Part shown: positions 1 through 10,100 of the stretch, in pieces
Numbering within the stretch: the stretch's first letter is position 1
Layout: each line of letters begins with the position of its first letter
Source: Ricinus communis
Taxonomy: Eukaryota > Streptophyta > Magnoliopsida > Malpighiales > Euphorbiaceae
NCBI RefSeq assembly: GCF_019578655.1
Contig: NC_063256.1
Location: forward strand, 13,702,001-13,766,000
Reading direction: 5' to 3'
Length of the DNA stretch: 64,000 nucleotides
Translations under genes and position numbers: made by a program
The notes under the pieces: model-generated
What the model was told of the DNA's origin: nothing
What the model saw: the letters and a program-made list of their open reading frames with translations, nothing else
The model's database searches: none

Positions 1-330
1 GGTTTAGGGTTCTCTAAGCCACTCGTCCGAAAAGAAAAGAAACAAAGATATTTTTATTTATTTATTTATTTCATTATGGTATGATGACATCATGATTTGT
101 TTATGTTCGAGGGTTTGATATATGGACTCGAATAATTAATATTTCTGTGAAGGCGCAATAGTCTCTAGATTATTTGATTTTATCTCACTCTCGGGCCCGT
201 AGCGGTCTCGGTTGTAATTTTTCGGTGATAGTTAAAGACCCGCCGCAGCATTCGGACGGTCAGAGCTTCTTCTTCTTGGACTTTTGTAATTATCTTGTAC
301 TTATATACTTGTCATTTTACTCTAGAGTAT
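1..330 (+). repeat. Large-LTR family copy, left piece (cut by window edge)
   Basis: Direct comparison shows this matches the 3' half of the plus-strand LTR at 20702-23515: the words GGTTTAGGGTTCTC, AGCCACTCGTCC and the TTTATTTATTTATT run occur in the same order near 22895-22970, followed by the AATAATTAATATTT and TTATTTGATTTTA words. The 5' part lies outside the window. The copy is interrupted at 330 by the gypsy element and resumes at 6968. It is more diverged from the other copies than they are from each other. No gene is seen in it. Confidence 0.75.
326..330. repeat. Target-site duplication AGTAT, left copy
   Basis: Identical to 6968-6972 on the other side of the gypsy element. Five bases is the usual size for LTR retrotransposon integration. 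Confidence 0.9.
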
Positions 331-1224
331 TGATGCAACCAAAGATGCATCTAAGTCAACTAGCATGGATCCACTAGCCTATGGAGGACCGATGACACGA
401 GCAAGGAGTAAAGGTTCAAGAGCCTTAAATTCTTACTTGGAGCATGTTTTGAAGATGGCTAATGATGGTGCTTTTAATGAAGATAACGCGCCTTGAAGAT
501 AGTGACATTAATTCTATTAATGAAGCTTAAACTTACGGTCATGGAACAAGGTCAAGGTCAAGATCGGGGATCAAAGTCAGAGAGCTTTCCTAGGGTTTCT
601 AGAAGCATTGGGCACATTGGGTTTACAGAAGCATTTGGGGCACCTAAGCATTGGGCGCATTAGGGTTTCTAGAAGCATTGGAGGTCTCACCTAACCTAGG
701 GCGCCACCACTTATGCAGAAGAAGCCGCACATTAGAAGTCTTTTAGGGTTTGATTCTTTATTGCTTATCTCTTAGTCCTTTTTAGGGTTAGAATCATTTC
801 AAAACTCTATAAATAGAGCTATGTATTTGACTAAAGGACATAAGATCAATATACATTTGAATGAAGTTTAATTTGAGTTGTTAACTCTTATTCCTTAAGG
901 TGTTCCTTATTGAATTTCTTGAGATTAAATTAACTTGTTTGATTTGGTTTCACATCTACATGTTTGATCAATCAATTAACTTTTTATTAGTTTCTTGAGT
1001 TGTTTGAACATTCTTCATCTATTTATAACTAAAGGGCTTAGTAGTTCTATTGCTAAGTTTGTTAGTTCCATAATCAATTGCAAACTTTCAAGTTAGATCT
1101 TGGGGCGACAAATTCGAACTTATTGGTAAGGTGCTTCCTCTTAAATAGGGAGGCGTTTATCGGTTTGATTTTCTCACCATTACTTATCTTGGTGTTTGAG
1201 CGTGTCCGGTTCGAGTTCGTATCA
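331..1224 (+). repeat. 5' LTR of gypsy element
   Basis: 894 bp, TG...CA bounded. It matches 6073-6967 along its whole length. The differences are mostly 1-4 bp indels, concentrated in the first 450 bp, plus a few substitutions such as GACTA/AATTA near 832. The first ~170 bp stay open in the frame that would continue integrase in the 3' copy and contain GPMTRAR, a word typical of the polyprotein C-terminus in related plant gypsy elements. Short direct repeats of an AAGCATTGGGCGCA word lie at 600-690. Confidence 0.92.
809..818 (+). promoter_or_regulatory. Putative TATA box of the 5' LTR
   Basis: CTATAAATAG lies about 400 bp before the LTR end. The same word is kept in the 3' LTR near 6552-6561. 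It is the best TATA match in the LTR, so transcription probably starts some 30 bp downstream. The start itself is inferred. Confidence 0.6.
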
Positions 1225-1226
1225 TT

Positions 1227-1240
1227 TGGTATCGAGCCAA
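1227..1240 (+). other. Primer binding site, initiator Met tRNA type
   Basis: TGGTATCGAGCCAA starts two bases after the LTR end. It equals the common plant site TGGTATCAGAGCCA with one base missing. Such a site primes minus-strand cDNA synthesis. Confidence 0.8.
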
Positions 1241-1830
1241 ACTTGTTAGTTGGTTCATTTTTTTTCAATTAAAGTCATCTTCTATTTCATCTCAATTTAC
1301 ATTAGCATCATTATTAAAAAAAAAAGTATACTATTTTCATTCTTTGCATACCAAGGGATTTCCAAAAAAAAAAAGGGAAGGAGCGGAAAACTAACCTAAC
1401 CATTTGTGTTGGGTAGTTCTCGAAGAATTGACTCTTGATTGATTCATTCCATGATTCCTTTTAATTAATTGGAGTTGTTCTTCATTCTTATAATTCGATT
1501 TGGGTAATTTTGTTTGTTTTCTCTTAAAAGCTTTTCTTTTGGGTTAATTGAGTCTTGTTCGATTAGTTGTAAGCTTGTTTTGTTCACGCTTATAATTCGT
1601 TTTATTGATTCACGAGTGTTCTATTGAACTTGAATTAATAAGCGTTAAGAGGTTATGAAAACTTGTTCTTGTGATTACTAGAACAATTTGATTTAATTTC
1701 TATAAGAATTCAATTCTTTGTGAGTGAAACACGTGAGGGAGTGATCTTTTCTTGTTTTGCCTTTAACTATAAGAAGCCTCAGGAGTATAACACTTGATCA
1801 CGTCCTTTTTCTTAGTCTTTTGGTTTAACC
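1241..1830 (+). other. Untranslated leader of gypsy element
   Basis: AT-rich leader between the primer site and the gag ATG. It has two poly-A runs (about 1313-1323 and 1364-1374) and no supported reading frame. The short open frames overlapping the LTR end at 1074-1272 are not credible genes. Confidence 0.6.
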
Positions 1831-2905
1831 ATGTCATTTGAACCATCATTGACTTTGGAAAATTTAGCTTATACATTGAGAGATGTAGTAGAACATATGA
1901 CAAAACAATTTCAAAAACAAGATGACAAATTAACTAGGTTATTGAATGATATGCCTAAAGCGTCTAAAGGGGATGGTTCGATAATGACCAAGAAAGTGAG
2001 TCTAAGGGTATAGACATAATCTCCAACCCAAAATTGACACTAATTTGGGTAGCATTAAGATGAAAATACCATCTTTTCATGGTAAGAGTGACCACGAAGT
2101 TTATTTGGAGTGGGAAAAGAAGGTTGAAAGGGTTTTTGAATGTCATAACTATAGTGAGTCTAAAAGGTTAAACTTCTTTGTTGTTGAATTTTGTGATTAT
2201 CTTTGCCATTTGGTGGGATCAATTGGTGAGTGGTCGTGGCGTCATGGGGAACGAAGTTGGTTCATGGGATGAGGTTAAGCGCATTATGTGTAAAGGTTTG
2301 TGCCATCGCTTTTCTACAAAGTTTGTACAACAAGTTACAAAATCTAGTACAAGGTAGTAAGAGTGTTGAGGAGTATTGGCAATCTATGGAGATAGCTATG
2401 ATTAGAGCCAATATAGATGAGGATAGGAAGCCACAATGGCAAGATTTTTGCATGGTTTGAATCGTGATATTGCTAACATAATTGAATTGCGACATTATGT
2501 AGAGATGGAGGATATGTTGCACATGGCCATAAAGGTGGAAAAGCAATTAAAACCAAGAAGCGGTGATGCCCTAGCTCAAAATGGAGTAATGCATGGAAAG
2601 GAACCTTGAGCCCCTAACAAGTCGTGAGGCATCGAAAGGACATCAAGCCAGCCCTAAATTTGATGTTAACACTAAACCAACGACGCAAGTGACCTCGAAT
2701 CAAAGAAAGTGCAATGCTTCAAGTGTTTGGGGTATGGACATATATCCTCCCAATGTCCAAACAAGCGAACCATGGCAATTCGAGGTGGTGAAGTGGTCTT
2801 TGAGAGTGATGAAGAATCCGAACGGTGAGGAGGATTACTATACATGCACGAGTTGGAAGAATGTGATGATGTGCAATTGGGTGAGGTTAGTAATGTACTT
2901 ATAAC
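1831..2905 (+). pseudogene. gag: gag (capsid/nucleocapsid) of gypsy element, frameshifted
   Basis: The first ATG after the leader opens a frame starting MSFEPSLTLENLAYTLRD, which stops at 2013. A second frame from 2045 reads KIPSFHGKSDHEVYLEWEKK, the typical start of the plant gypsy gag domain. A third (2230-2460) holds NKLQNLVQGSKSVEEYW, a capsid-like helix region. A CCHC zinc knuckle is encoded at 2715-2756 (C-X2-C-X4-H-X4-C, read CFKCLGYGHISSQC), which in intact elements binds RNA during packaging. At least three frame changes separate these pieces, so no full protein is made from this copy as assembled. Confidence 0.8.
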
Positions 2906-2959
2906 TTTTAGAGCTCTTAATTTACAACCTATTGATGATGGCGCTCAAAGGAAAACATA

Positions 2960-3330
2960 TTCCATACTACATGTAAAGTACAAAACCATGATGCTAATTG
3001 TAGTTTAATCATTGATGGGGGTAGTTGTACTAATGTAGCGATTGCTATGATGGTTGATAAACTTAGACTTCCAACTATTAAGCATCCTAAGCCATACACC
3101 TTGCAATGGCTTAATGATCAAAGTGGGATTAGGTTACTAAGCAAGTACGGATTGCATTTAGTGTAAAAGTATAATGATGAGGTATTATGTGATGTTGTTC
3201 CCATGCAAGCATGTCATATGTTGCTAGGTAGACCATGGTTATATGATAGATCACGTAATTCATAATGGTCGAACCAATGCATATTCTCTTGTAATGGATG
3301 GAAAGCGTATGTTTTGGCACCATTAAGTCC
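2960..3330 (+). pseudogene. Aspartic protease domain of gypsy element, broken
   Basis: IDGGSCTNVA is read at 3011-3040, with the putative catalytic Asp at 3014-3016. The family usually has D-S/T-G, and D-G-G is what is seen here. Downstream LLGRPW (3220-3237) is the conserved C-terminal turn of retroviral-type proteases. The intervening LQWLND word (about 3101-3118) supports a plant gypsy protease. The frame is interrupted (for example a stop after GLHLV near 3165), so the domain is decayed. It lies directly between the gag zinc knuckle and RT, as expected. Confidence 0.75.
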
Positions 3331-3671
3331 TAAAAAGTTTGTGAATTACAAAAGTTGTAAAGGACGAATGGAAGCATATGAGAAAGAAAAAGAAAGTGTG
3401 AGTGCATATGAAAAGAAAGGTGCAAGCAAAGGGGAGTTGTGTGGAAAATAATGAGGGGAGCAACCCGGTGGTAAAGGAGAGTTTAGCGAGGTTTGCGCAA
3501 GAATGTGAGCAAAAGAGCGAGTAAGGCGAAGAAAAGGGGCAAGCGAGAAAAAGTGAGTTTCTTAGTTAGAGGCGAGACATGAGAAAGGCTTTGGTGAAAA
3601 TAGGCAAGTACTTGTACTTATGTACAAGGAGACTTTATTAACACTAATAATCTTAACTCTTCTCTTCTAGT
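3331..3671 (+). other. Protease-RT linker, no clear domain
   Basis: Purine-rich stretch with repeated AAAGAAAG and GAGAAAG words. It encodes a Lys/Glu-rich linker in pieces but has several stops. No domain is recognised. Confidence 0.5.
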
Positions 3672-4470
3672 GTGTTTGTAAGTGTTTTGCGGGAATATGG
3701 CGATGTGTTTCAGGAGTTACCTGAGTGGGTTGCCACCCTTAAGGATAGAGCACCAATTGACTTTGTGCTGGGGTCATCCATTCCAAATAGACCAGCCTAT
3801 AGAGTCAATCAGGAGGAGACAGTACTACTGCGCCAAGTTGAGGAACTACTAAGTAAAGGTTATGTTAGGGAAAGTCTTAGCCATGTCTTTGTTCTGTTTT
3901 GTTAGTCCTAAGAAGATGGGTCTTGGCGTATGTGTATTGATTGTCGTGCAATTAACAAGATTACCATTAAATATCGTCATCCTATTCCTAGGTTAGATGA
4001 TATGTTAGATGAATGCATGGAAGTGTTATCTTTACTAAAATTGATTTGAGAAGTGGCTATCACCAAATTAGAATGAATATAGGTGATGGTGACGACATTC
4101 AAAACTAAATTTGGTTTGTATGAGTGGTTGGTCATGCCTTTGGCTTAACTACGCACCAAGTACTTTTATGAGACTAATGAACCATGTTTTGCGTGCGTAT
4201 ATTGGTAAATTTGTGGTAGTATACTTTGATGATATTTTGATTTATAGTAAGAGCTTTAGTGAGCATGTTGAACATGTTAGGATGGTGTTGATGGTTTCGT
4301 GAGAATTCTTTATATGCTAACCTTGCTAAGTGTGATTTTTGCACAAACAAACTTGTGTTTCTTGGTTTTGTTGTTAGTAAAATGGAATTCAGGTCGATGA
4401 AGATAAGGTAAAAGCAATTAAGGGGTGGCCAACACGAAAGAATGTTAGTGATGTGAGGAGCTTTCATGGG
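3672..4470 (+). pseudogene. pol: Reverse transcriptase domain of gypsy element, broken
   Basis: The piece at 3672-3905 carries the RT N-terminus (EYGDVFQELPE, then PIDFVLG and a PAYRVN word). The piece at 4111-4302 carries [13 protein letters not shown] followed by the polymerase active-site motif YFDD at 4222-4233 and ILIYSKS, the hallmark of Ty3/gypsy RT. Frameshifts separate these pieces: a stop follows FCS-like codons near 3905, and the finger region (about 3920-4110) shifts frame. The thumb begins near 4440 with VRSFHG and is cut short by a deletion at about 4465. Intact RT copies the element RNA into cDNA. This one cannot. Confidence 0.88.
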
Positions 4471-4830
4471 AGCACCAGAAACCCTTCTATAGGAGGTATT
4501 GGAGTAGTTTTAATGCAAGATGGAAGCCGATAGCCTATTTTAGTGAAAAGTTGAATGGAGCTGGCTTGAAATATCCAACTTATGACAAGGAATTGTACTC
4601 TTGTCGTGCACTCAATGTTTAGGCGGCATTATTTGCTACTAAGGAGTTTGTGATTCACCACGGATCATGAAGCATTAAAGCACTTGAAGGGACAGAACAA
4701 GTTGAATAAGCGCCATGCTAAATGGAGTGAATTCATTGAAGCATTTCCTATGTCATAAGTACAAGCAAGGTAAAGAAAATGTATTCTTAGATGCACTATC
4801 TCAGAAGGTATGCTTTACTTGCTTCTCTGA
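4471..4830 (+). pseudogene. pol: RNase H domain of gypsy element, 5'-deleted
   Basis: After the thumb word SFHG the text jumps to GGIGVVLMQ and then [20 protein letters not shown] (4524-4583), which belong to the RNase H domain after its first catalytic segment. The usual RT connection region is missing, so about 300 bp appears deleted (size estimated from the family layout, not measured). NVFLDALSQK near 4780-4810 corresponds to the domain end. Further frame changes follow. Confidence 0.75.
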
Positions 4831-6072
4831 AACAAAATTGCTTGGTTTTGAGTATATCAAAGACTTGTATGTTGATGACCACGATTTTGGTTCTATTTTT
4901 CATGCTTGTGAACATGGTACTATTGATAAATTTTACAGACATGATGGATTTTGTTCAAAGAAAAGCGTTATGCATTCTATGTGTTCTATCGTGAATTGCT
5001 TGTGAGAGAATCACGTGAAGGTGGTTTGATGGGACACTTTGGTGTTCAAAGACTTTAGATGTTTTGCATGATTATTTCTATTGGCCTAAAATGAAATCGA
5101 TGTGAATAGATTATGTGCTAAGCTGCTGTATTGTATGCAAAGCAAGCTAAGTCAAATTACAACCTAATGGGTTATACATGCCTTTGCCCATACCTAATTC
5201 TCCTTGGATTGACATATCTATGGATTTTGTGCTTGGATTACCTAGGTACAAGCATGGGCATGATAGTATTTTTTTGTGGTGGATAGGTTTTCAAAGATGT
5301 CACACTTTATTGCATGTAGGAAAACCGATGATGCCTGACATGTTCTGGTGTTCTTTAGAGAATTATGCGTTTACATGGTATGCCTAGAACTATTGTCGTG
5401 ATAGGGACACCAAGTTTTGAGCTATTTTTGGAAGACCTTATGGGGTGGCGGGAACTAAATTACTTTTTCTACTACATGTCATCCCAAACCGATGGTCAAC
5501 CGGAGGTAGTAAATAGAACTTTGTCACAATTACTTGGGACCATGGTTAATGAAACTTGAGAACATGGGAAAATTGTTTGCATGTTGAATTTGCATATAAT
5601 CGTAGTATGCATTCTTCTACTCAATTTTGCCCATTTGAGATTGTTTATGGCTTTATTCCTTTGAGTCCTTTAGATTTGATTGCTTTACCTTTGAGTGAAC
5701 AAGTGAATTTAGATGGTGCAAGAAGGCTGAATTTGTGTTGAAGTTGCATGAGCAAGTGCGTGCAAATTTGGAAAAGCATAATGAACAAATCACCAAACAA
5801 CGCAATAAGGGGCCGCAAAGGATGGTATTTGAAGTTGGTGATTGGGTTTGGGTGCACTTCGGGAAGGAAAGGTTTCCCAATCAAAGAAAATCAAAGTTGA
5901 TGCCACGTGGTGATGGTCCATTTGAGTAATAGAAGCGCATCAACGATAATGCATACAAAGTTGACTTACGATGAGTATAATGTTAGTGCTACTTTTAATG
6001 TTGTTGATTTGTCTCCTTTTGATTTTGATGAAGGCGTTGATTCGAGGCCTCGAATCCTTTCAAAGAGGGGAA
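4831..6072 (+). pseudogene. pol: Integrase and C-terminal tail of gypsy element, broken
   Basis: The catalytic core is recognised by [16 protein letters not shown] (about 5199-5246), containing the first core Asp, and by YMSSQTDGQPEVVNRTLSQL near 5476-5535. The later region holds [26 protein letters not shown] and the GPY/F-type word PRGDGPFE (about 5900-5928). A tail with SATFNVVDLSPFDF precedes the purine tract. These lie in several frames separated by stops at about 5387, 5559 and 5741. In intact relatives the protein joins cDNA to chromosomal DNA. The frame appears to have continued into the 3' LTR. Confidence 0.85.
6062..6072 (+). other. Polypurine tract
   Basis: AAAGAGGGGAA lies immediately before the 3' LTR start TGATGCAACC. 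It is the expected plus-strand primer position. Confidence 0.85.
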
Positions 6073-6967
6073 TGATGCAACCAAAGATGCATCTAAGTCA
6101 ACTAGCATGGATCCACTAGCCTATGGAGGACCGATGACCACGGCAAGGAGGTAAAGGTTCAAGCAAGCCTTAAATTCTTACTTGGAGCATGTTTTGAAGA
6201 TGGCTAATGATGGTGCTTTTAATGAAGATAACAACGCCTTGAAGATAGTGACATTAATTGCTATTAATGAAGCTTAAACTTCGGTCATGGAACAAGGTCA
6301 AGGTCAAAGATCGGGATCAAAGTCAGCAGGCTTTCCTAGGGTTTCTAAGCATTGGGCGCACATTAGGGTTTCTAAGCATTGGGCTGCACCTAAGCATTGG
6401 GCGCACATTAGGGTTTCTAGAAGCATTGGAGGTCTCACTAACCTAGGGACCACCACTTATAGAAGGAGGCCGCACATTAGAAGTCTTTTAGGGTTTGATT
6501 CTTTATTGCTTATCTCTTAGTCCTTTTTAGGGTTAGAATCATTTCAAAACTCTATAAATAGAGCTATGTATTTAATTAAAGGACATAAGATCAATATACA
6601 TTTGAATGAAGTTTAATTTGAGTTGTTAACTCTTATTCCTTAAGGTGTTCCTTATTGAATTTCTTGAGATTAAATTAACTTGTTTGATTTAGTTTCACAT
6701 CTACATGTTTGATCAATCAATTAACTTTTATTAGTTTCTTGAGTTGTTTGAACATTCTTCATCTATTATAACTAAAGGGCTTAGTAGTTCTATTGCTAAG
6801 TTTGTTAGTTCCATAATCAATGCAAACTTTCAAGTTAGATCTTGGGCGACAAATTCGAACTTATTGGTAAGGGTGCTTCCTCTTAAATAGGGAGGCGTTT
6901 ATCAGTTTGATTTTCTCACCATTACTTATCTTGGTGTTTGAGCGTGTCAGGTTCGAGTTAAGTATCA
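6073..6967 (+). repeat. 3' LTR of gypsy element
   Basis: 895 bp, TG...CA. It pairs with 331-1224 and keeps the TATA word CTATAAATA near 6552. It contains a clearer internal triplication of the AAGCATTGGGCGCACATTAG word at 6342-6430 than the 5' copy. The last 17 bp differ slightly (GAGTTAAGTATCA against GAGTTCGTATCA). Confidence 0.92.
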
Positions 6968-6972
6968 AGTAT
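6968..6972. repeat. Target-site duplication AGTAT, right copy
   Basis: Matches 326-330 exactly. Confidence 0.9.
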
Positions 6973-7173
6973 GATGGAAATTTTAAAATTTATATAACTA
7001 TTCTCGACTTACATTGGTAGTATGATGATGTATTATGCAAGACAATTATGACTACTTTATATTTGGTTAATTGTATATATGGATTGCGGGTTGGTAAGGC
7101 TTACTACGGTTTGGTGGCCTTAGCCTACCCATTCCAGTCTCCAATCGTCACGGGTCCCAAAGTGGGTCATAGC
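6968..7173 (+). repeat. Large-LTR family copy, right piece and 3' end
   Basis: Continues the LTR begun at 1-330. It contains GGCTTACTACGGTTTGGTGG and CCTTAGCCTACCCATTCC, which also end the LTRs at 23450-23490 and, in reverse, start those at 15251, 20200, 23957, 27835 and 30786. The expected terminal GGGTCGTGACA reads GGGTCATAGCG here. The tandem array starts directly after. Confidence 0.75.
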
Positions 7174-10100
7174 GATTTGTATTCTTAGACTACTTAATTA
7201 TACTAATTCTCGTTGTTTTCTCAAATTTATAAATATACACATTTTATGGGGTTATTCTTTTATATTGATAAATATACCACTTTTATGAGTTGTTTTCTCA
7301 TATTAAATTATTAGAACTATTATGAGGTTGTTTTCTCAAATTTATAAATATACACGTTTTACAGGGTTATTTTCTTATATTAACAAATATACCGTTATTT
7401 TCTTATATTGACAAATATACCCCATTTACGGGGTTATTTTCTCATATTATAAAAGTAACCCATTTAAGGAGTTGTTTTCTGATATTAAAAAATTTACCCC
7501 TTCTACGATGCTATTTTCTCAGACTCGTAATTACACTACTTTTATGGAGTTGTTTTCTCATATTCATAAATATAAACATTTTTACGGGGTTATTTTTTTA
7601 TGTTGATAAATATACCACTTCTACGGGGTTATTTTCTTATATTGACAAATATACCCCTTTTATGGGGTTATTTTCTTATATTATAAAATAAACCCACTTA
7701 AGGGATTATTTTATCATACTCACAAATATACCAAAATTACGAGGTTATTTTCTCCTATTAATAAATATCCCCGTATTACGGGGTTGTTTTCTCATATTAA
7801 AAAATTTATCCCTTCTACGAGGCTGTTTTGTCAGACTCGCAATTACACTAGTTTTATGGGATTTTATCTCAAATTTATAAATATACACGTTTCACGGGAT
7901 TATTTTCTTATATTGACAAATATACCCCTTTTACGGGGTTATTTTCTCTTATTATAAAATTAACCCATTTAAGGGATTGTTTTCTCATACTCACAAATAT
8001 ACCAAAATTATGAGGTTATTTTCTCCGATTGATAAATATTCCATATTATGAGGTTATTCTCTCATATTAAAAAATTATCCGTTCTACGAGGCTACATTTT
8101 TAGACTCGCAATTATATTATTTTTACGTTATTGTTTTCTCAGATCTATAAATATACACATTTTACGGGGTTATTTTCTTATATTAATAAATATTGAACTT
8201 TCACGGGGTTGTTTTCTCATATTAAGAAATTTACCCCTTCTACGAGGCTATTTTCTCATACTCGTAATCACACTACTTTTACGGGATTATTTTATCATAT
8301 TCATAAATATATACGTTTTACAGAGTTAGTTTCTTATGCTGATAAATATACCACTTTTATGGGGTTATTTTCTTATACTGACAAATAAAACTATATTACG
8401 ATGTTGTTTTCTCATATTATAAAGTTAACACATTTAAGGGGTTGTTTTCTCATACTCGCAAATATAACAAAATTACGAGGTAATTTTCTCCGATTAATAA
8501 ATATCTCCGTATTACGGGGTTGTTTTCTCATGTTAAAAAGTTTACCCCTTCTATGAGGTTGCTTACTCATATTAAAAAATTTACCCCTTCTACAAGGTTC
8601 TTTTGTCAGACTCGCAATTACACTACTTTTACGGGGTTGTTTTCTCATATTATCAAATTAACCCATTTAAAAAGAGATATTTTCTCATACTCATAAATAT
8701 ACCAAAATTACGGGGTTATTTTCTCCGATTGATAAATATCTCCTTATTACGGGGTTGTTTTCTCATATTCATAAATATACACGTTTTACGGGGTTATTTT
8801 CTCATACTCACAAATATACCAAAATTACGGGGTTATTTTCTCTGATTAATAAATATCCATGTATTATGGAATTATTTTCTCATATTAAAAAATTTACCCC
8901 TTCAATGAGGTTGTTTTCTCATATCAAAAAATTTAACTCATTCTACAAGACTGTTTTCTCAGACTCGTAATTACACTGCTTTTACAGGATTATTTTCTCA
9001 GATTCACAAACAGACACGTTCTACGGGGTTATTTTCTTATATTGATAAATATACCACTTTATTAAATTATTAGTACTATTATGGAGTTATTTTCTCAAAT
9101 TCATAATTATACACGTTTTACGGTGTTATTTTTTTATATTGACAAATATACCCCTTTTACGGGGTTGTTTTCTCATATTATAAAAGTAACCCATTTAAGG
9201 AGTTGTTTTCTGATATTAAAAAATTTACCTCTTCTACGAGGCTGTTTTCTCATACTCGCAATTACACTACTTTTACGGATTTATTCTCTTATTCAAAAAT
9301 ATATACGTTTTACAGAGTTATTTTCTTATATTGATAAATATATCACTTTTACGTGGTGGTTTTCTCATATTAAATTATTAGCATTATTATGGGGTTGTTT
9401 TCTGAGATTCATAAATATACGCGTTTTATGGGATTGTTTTGTCGTATTAAAAAATTTACCCCTCTTATAAGGTAAATTTCTCCGATTAATAAATATCCCC
9501 GTATTACGGGGTTGTTTTCTCATATTAAAAATTTTACCCCTTCTACGAAGCTGTTTTATCATATTCGCAATTACACTAATTTTACTGGGTTACTTTCTCA
9601 AATTTATAAATATACAAGTTTTACGGGGTTGTTTTCTCATATTATCAAATTAACCCATTTTAAAGGGGTTGTTTTCTCATACTCACAAATATACCAAAAT
9701 TATGGGATTTTTTTATCCGGTTGATAAATATCTCCGTATTACGGGGTTGTTTTCTCATATTAAAAAATTTATGCCTTCTATGAGGCGGTTTTCTTAGACT
9801 CGCAATCACACTACTTTTACGGGGTTGTTTTCTCATATTCATAAATATACACGTTTTACGGAGTTATTTTCTTATATTGATATATATACCACTTCTACGG
9901 AGTTATTTTCTTATATTAAATTATTAGCACTATTATTGAGATGCTTTCTCAAATTCATAAAAATACACATTTTTATAAGATTATAAATATACCCCTTTTA
10001 CAGCGTTGTTTTCTCATATTATTAAATTAACCAATTTAAGGTACTGTTTCCGCATACTCACAAATATACTAAAATTACAGGATTATTTTCTCCGATTGAT

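Larger units (their letters stand above)
331..6967 (+). mobile_element. Ty3/gypsy LTR retrotransposon, full length but coding-defective
   Basis: Two LTRs (331-1224 and 6073-6967) both start TGATGCAACC and end TATCA. A primer site follows the first and a purine tract precedes the second. The 5 bases AGTAT flank both ends (326-330 and 6968-6972), which proves insertion into the surrounding LTR. The internal order gag, protease, RT, RNase H, integrase is that of Metaviridae (Ty3/gypsy). The frame that runs past the integrase GPY/F module into the LTR resembles CRM/Reina-type chromoviruses, but the clade is inference. Every domain has stops or frameshifts, and a deletion lies between RT and RNase H, so the copy looks non-autonomous. 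Some breaks may be sequencing indels. Confidence 0.93.

Noticed and set aside
1..16. Telomere-like GGTTTAGGG words here and TTAGGGTTT words in the gypsy LTRs
   Set aside because: Only single occurrences, not tandem seven-base repeats, and they belong to LTR sequence.
9081..9470. Long repetitive open frames in the 39-bp array as genes
   Set aside because: They arise because the monomer is 13 codons. Starts and stops fall at random mutations and no known domain appears.
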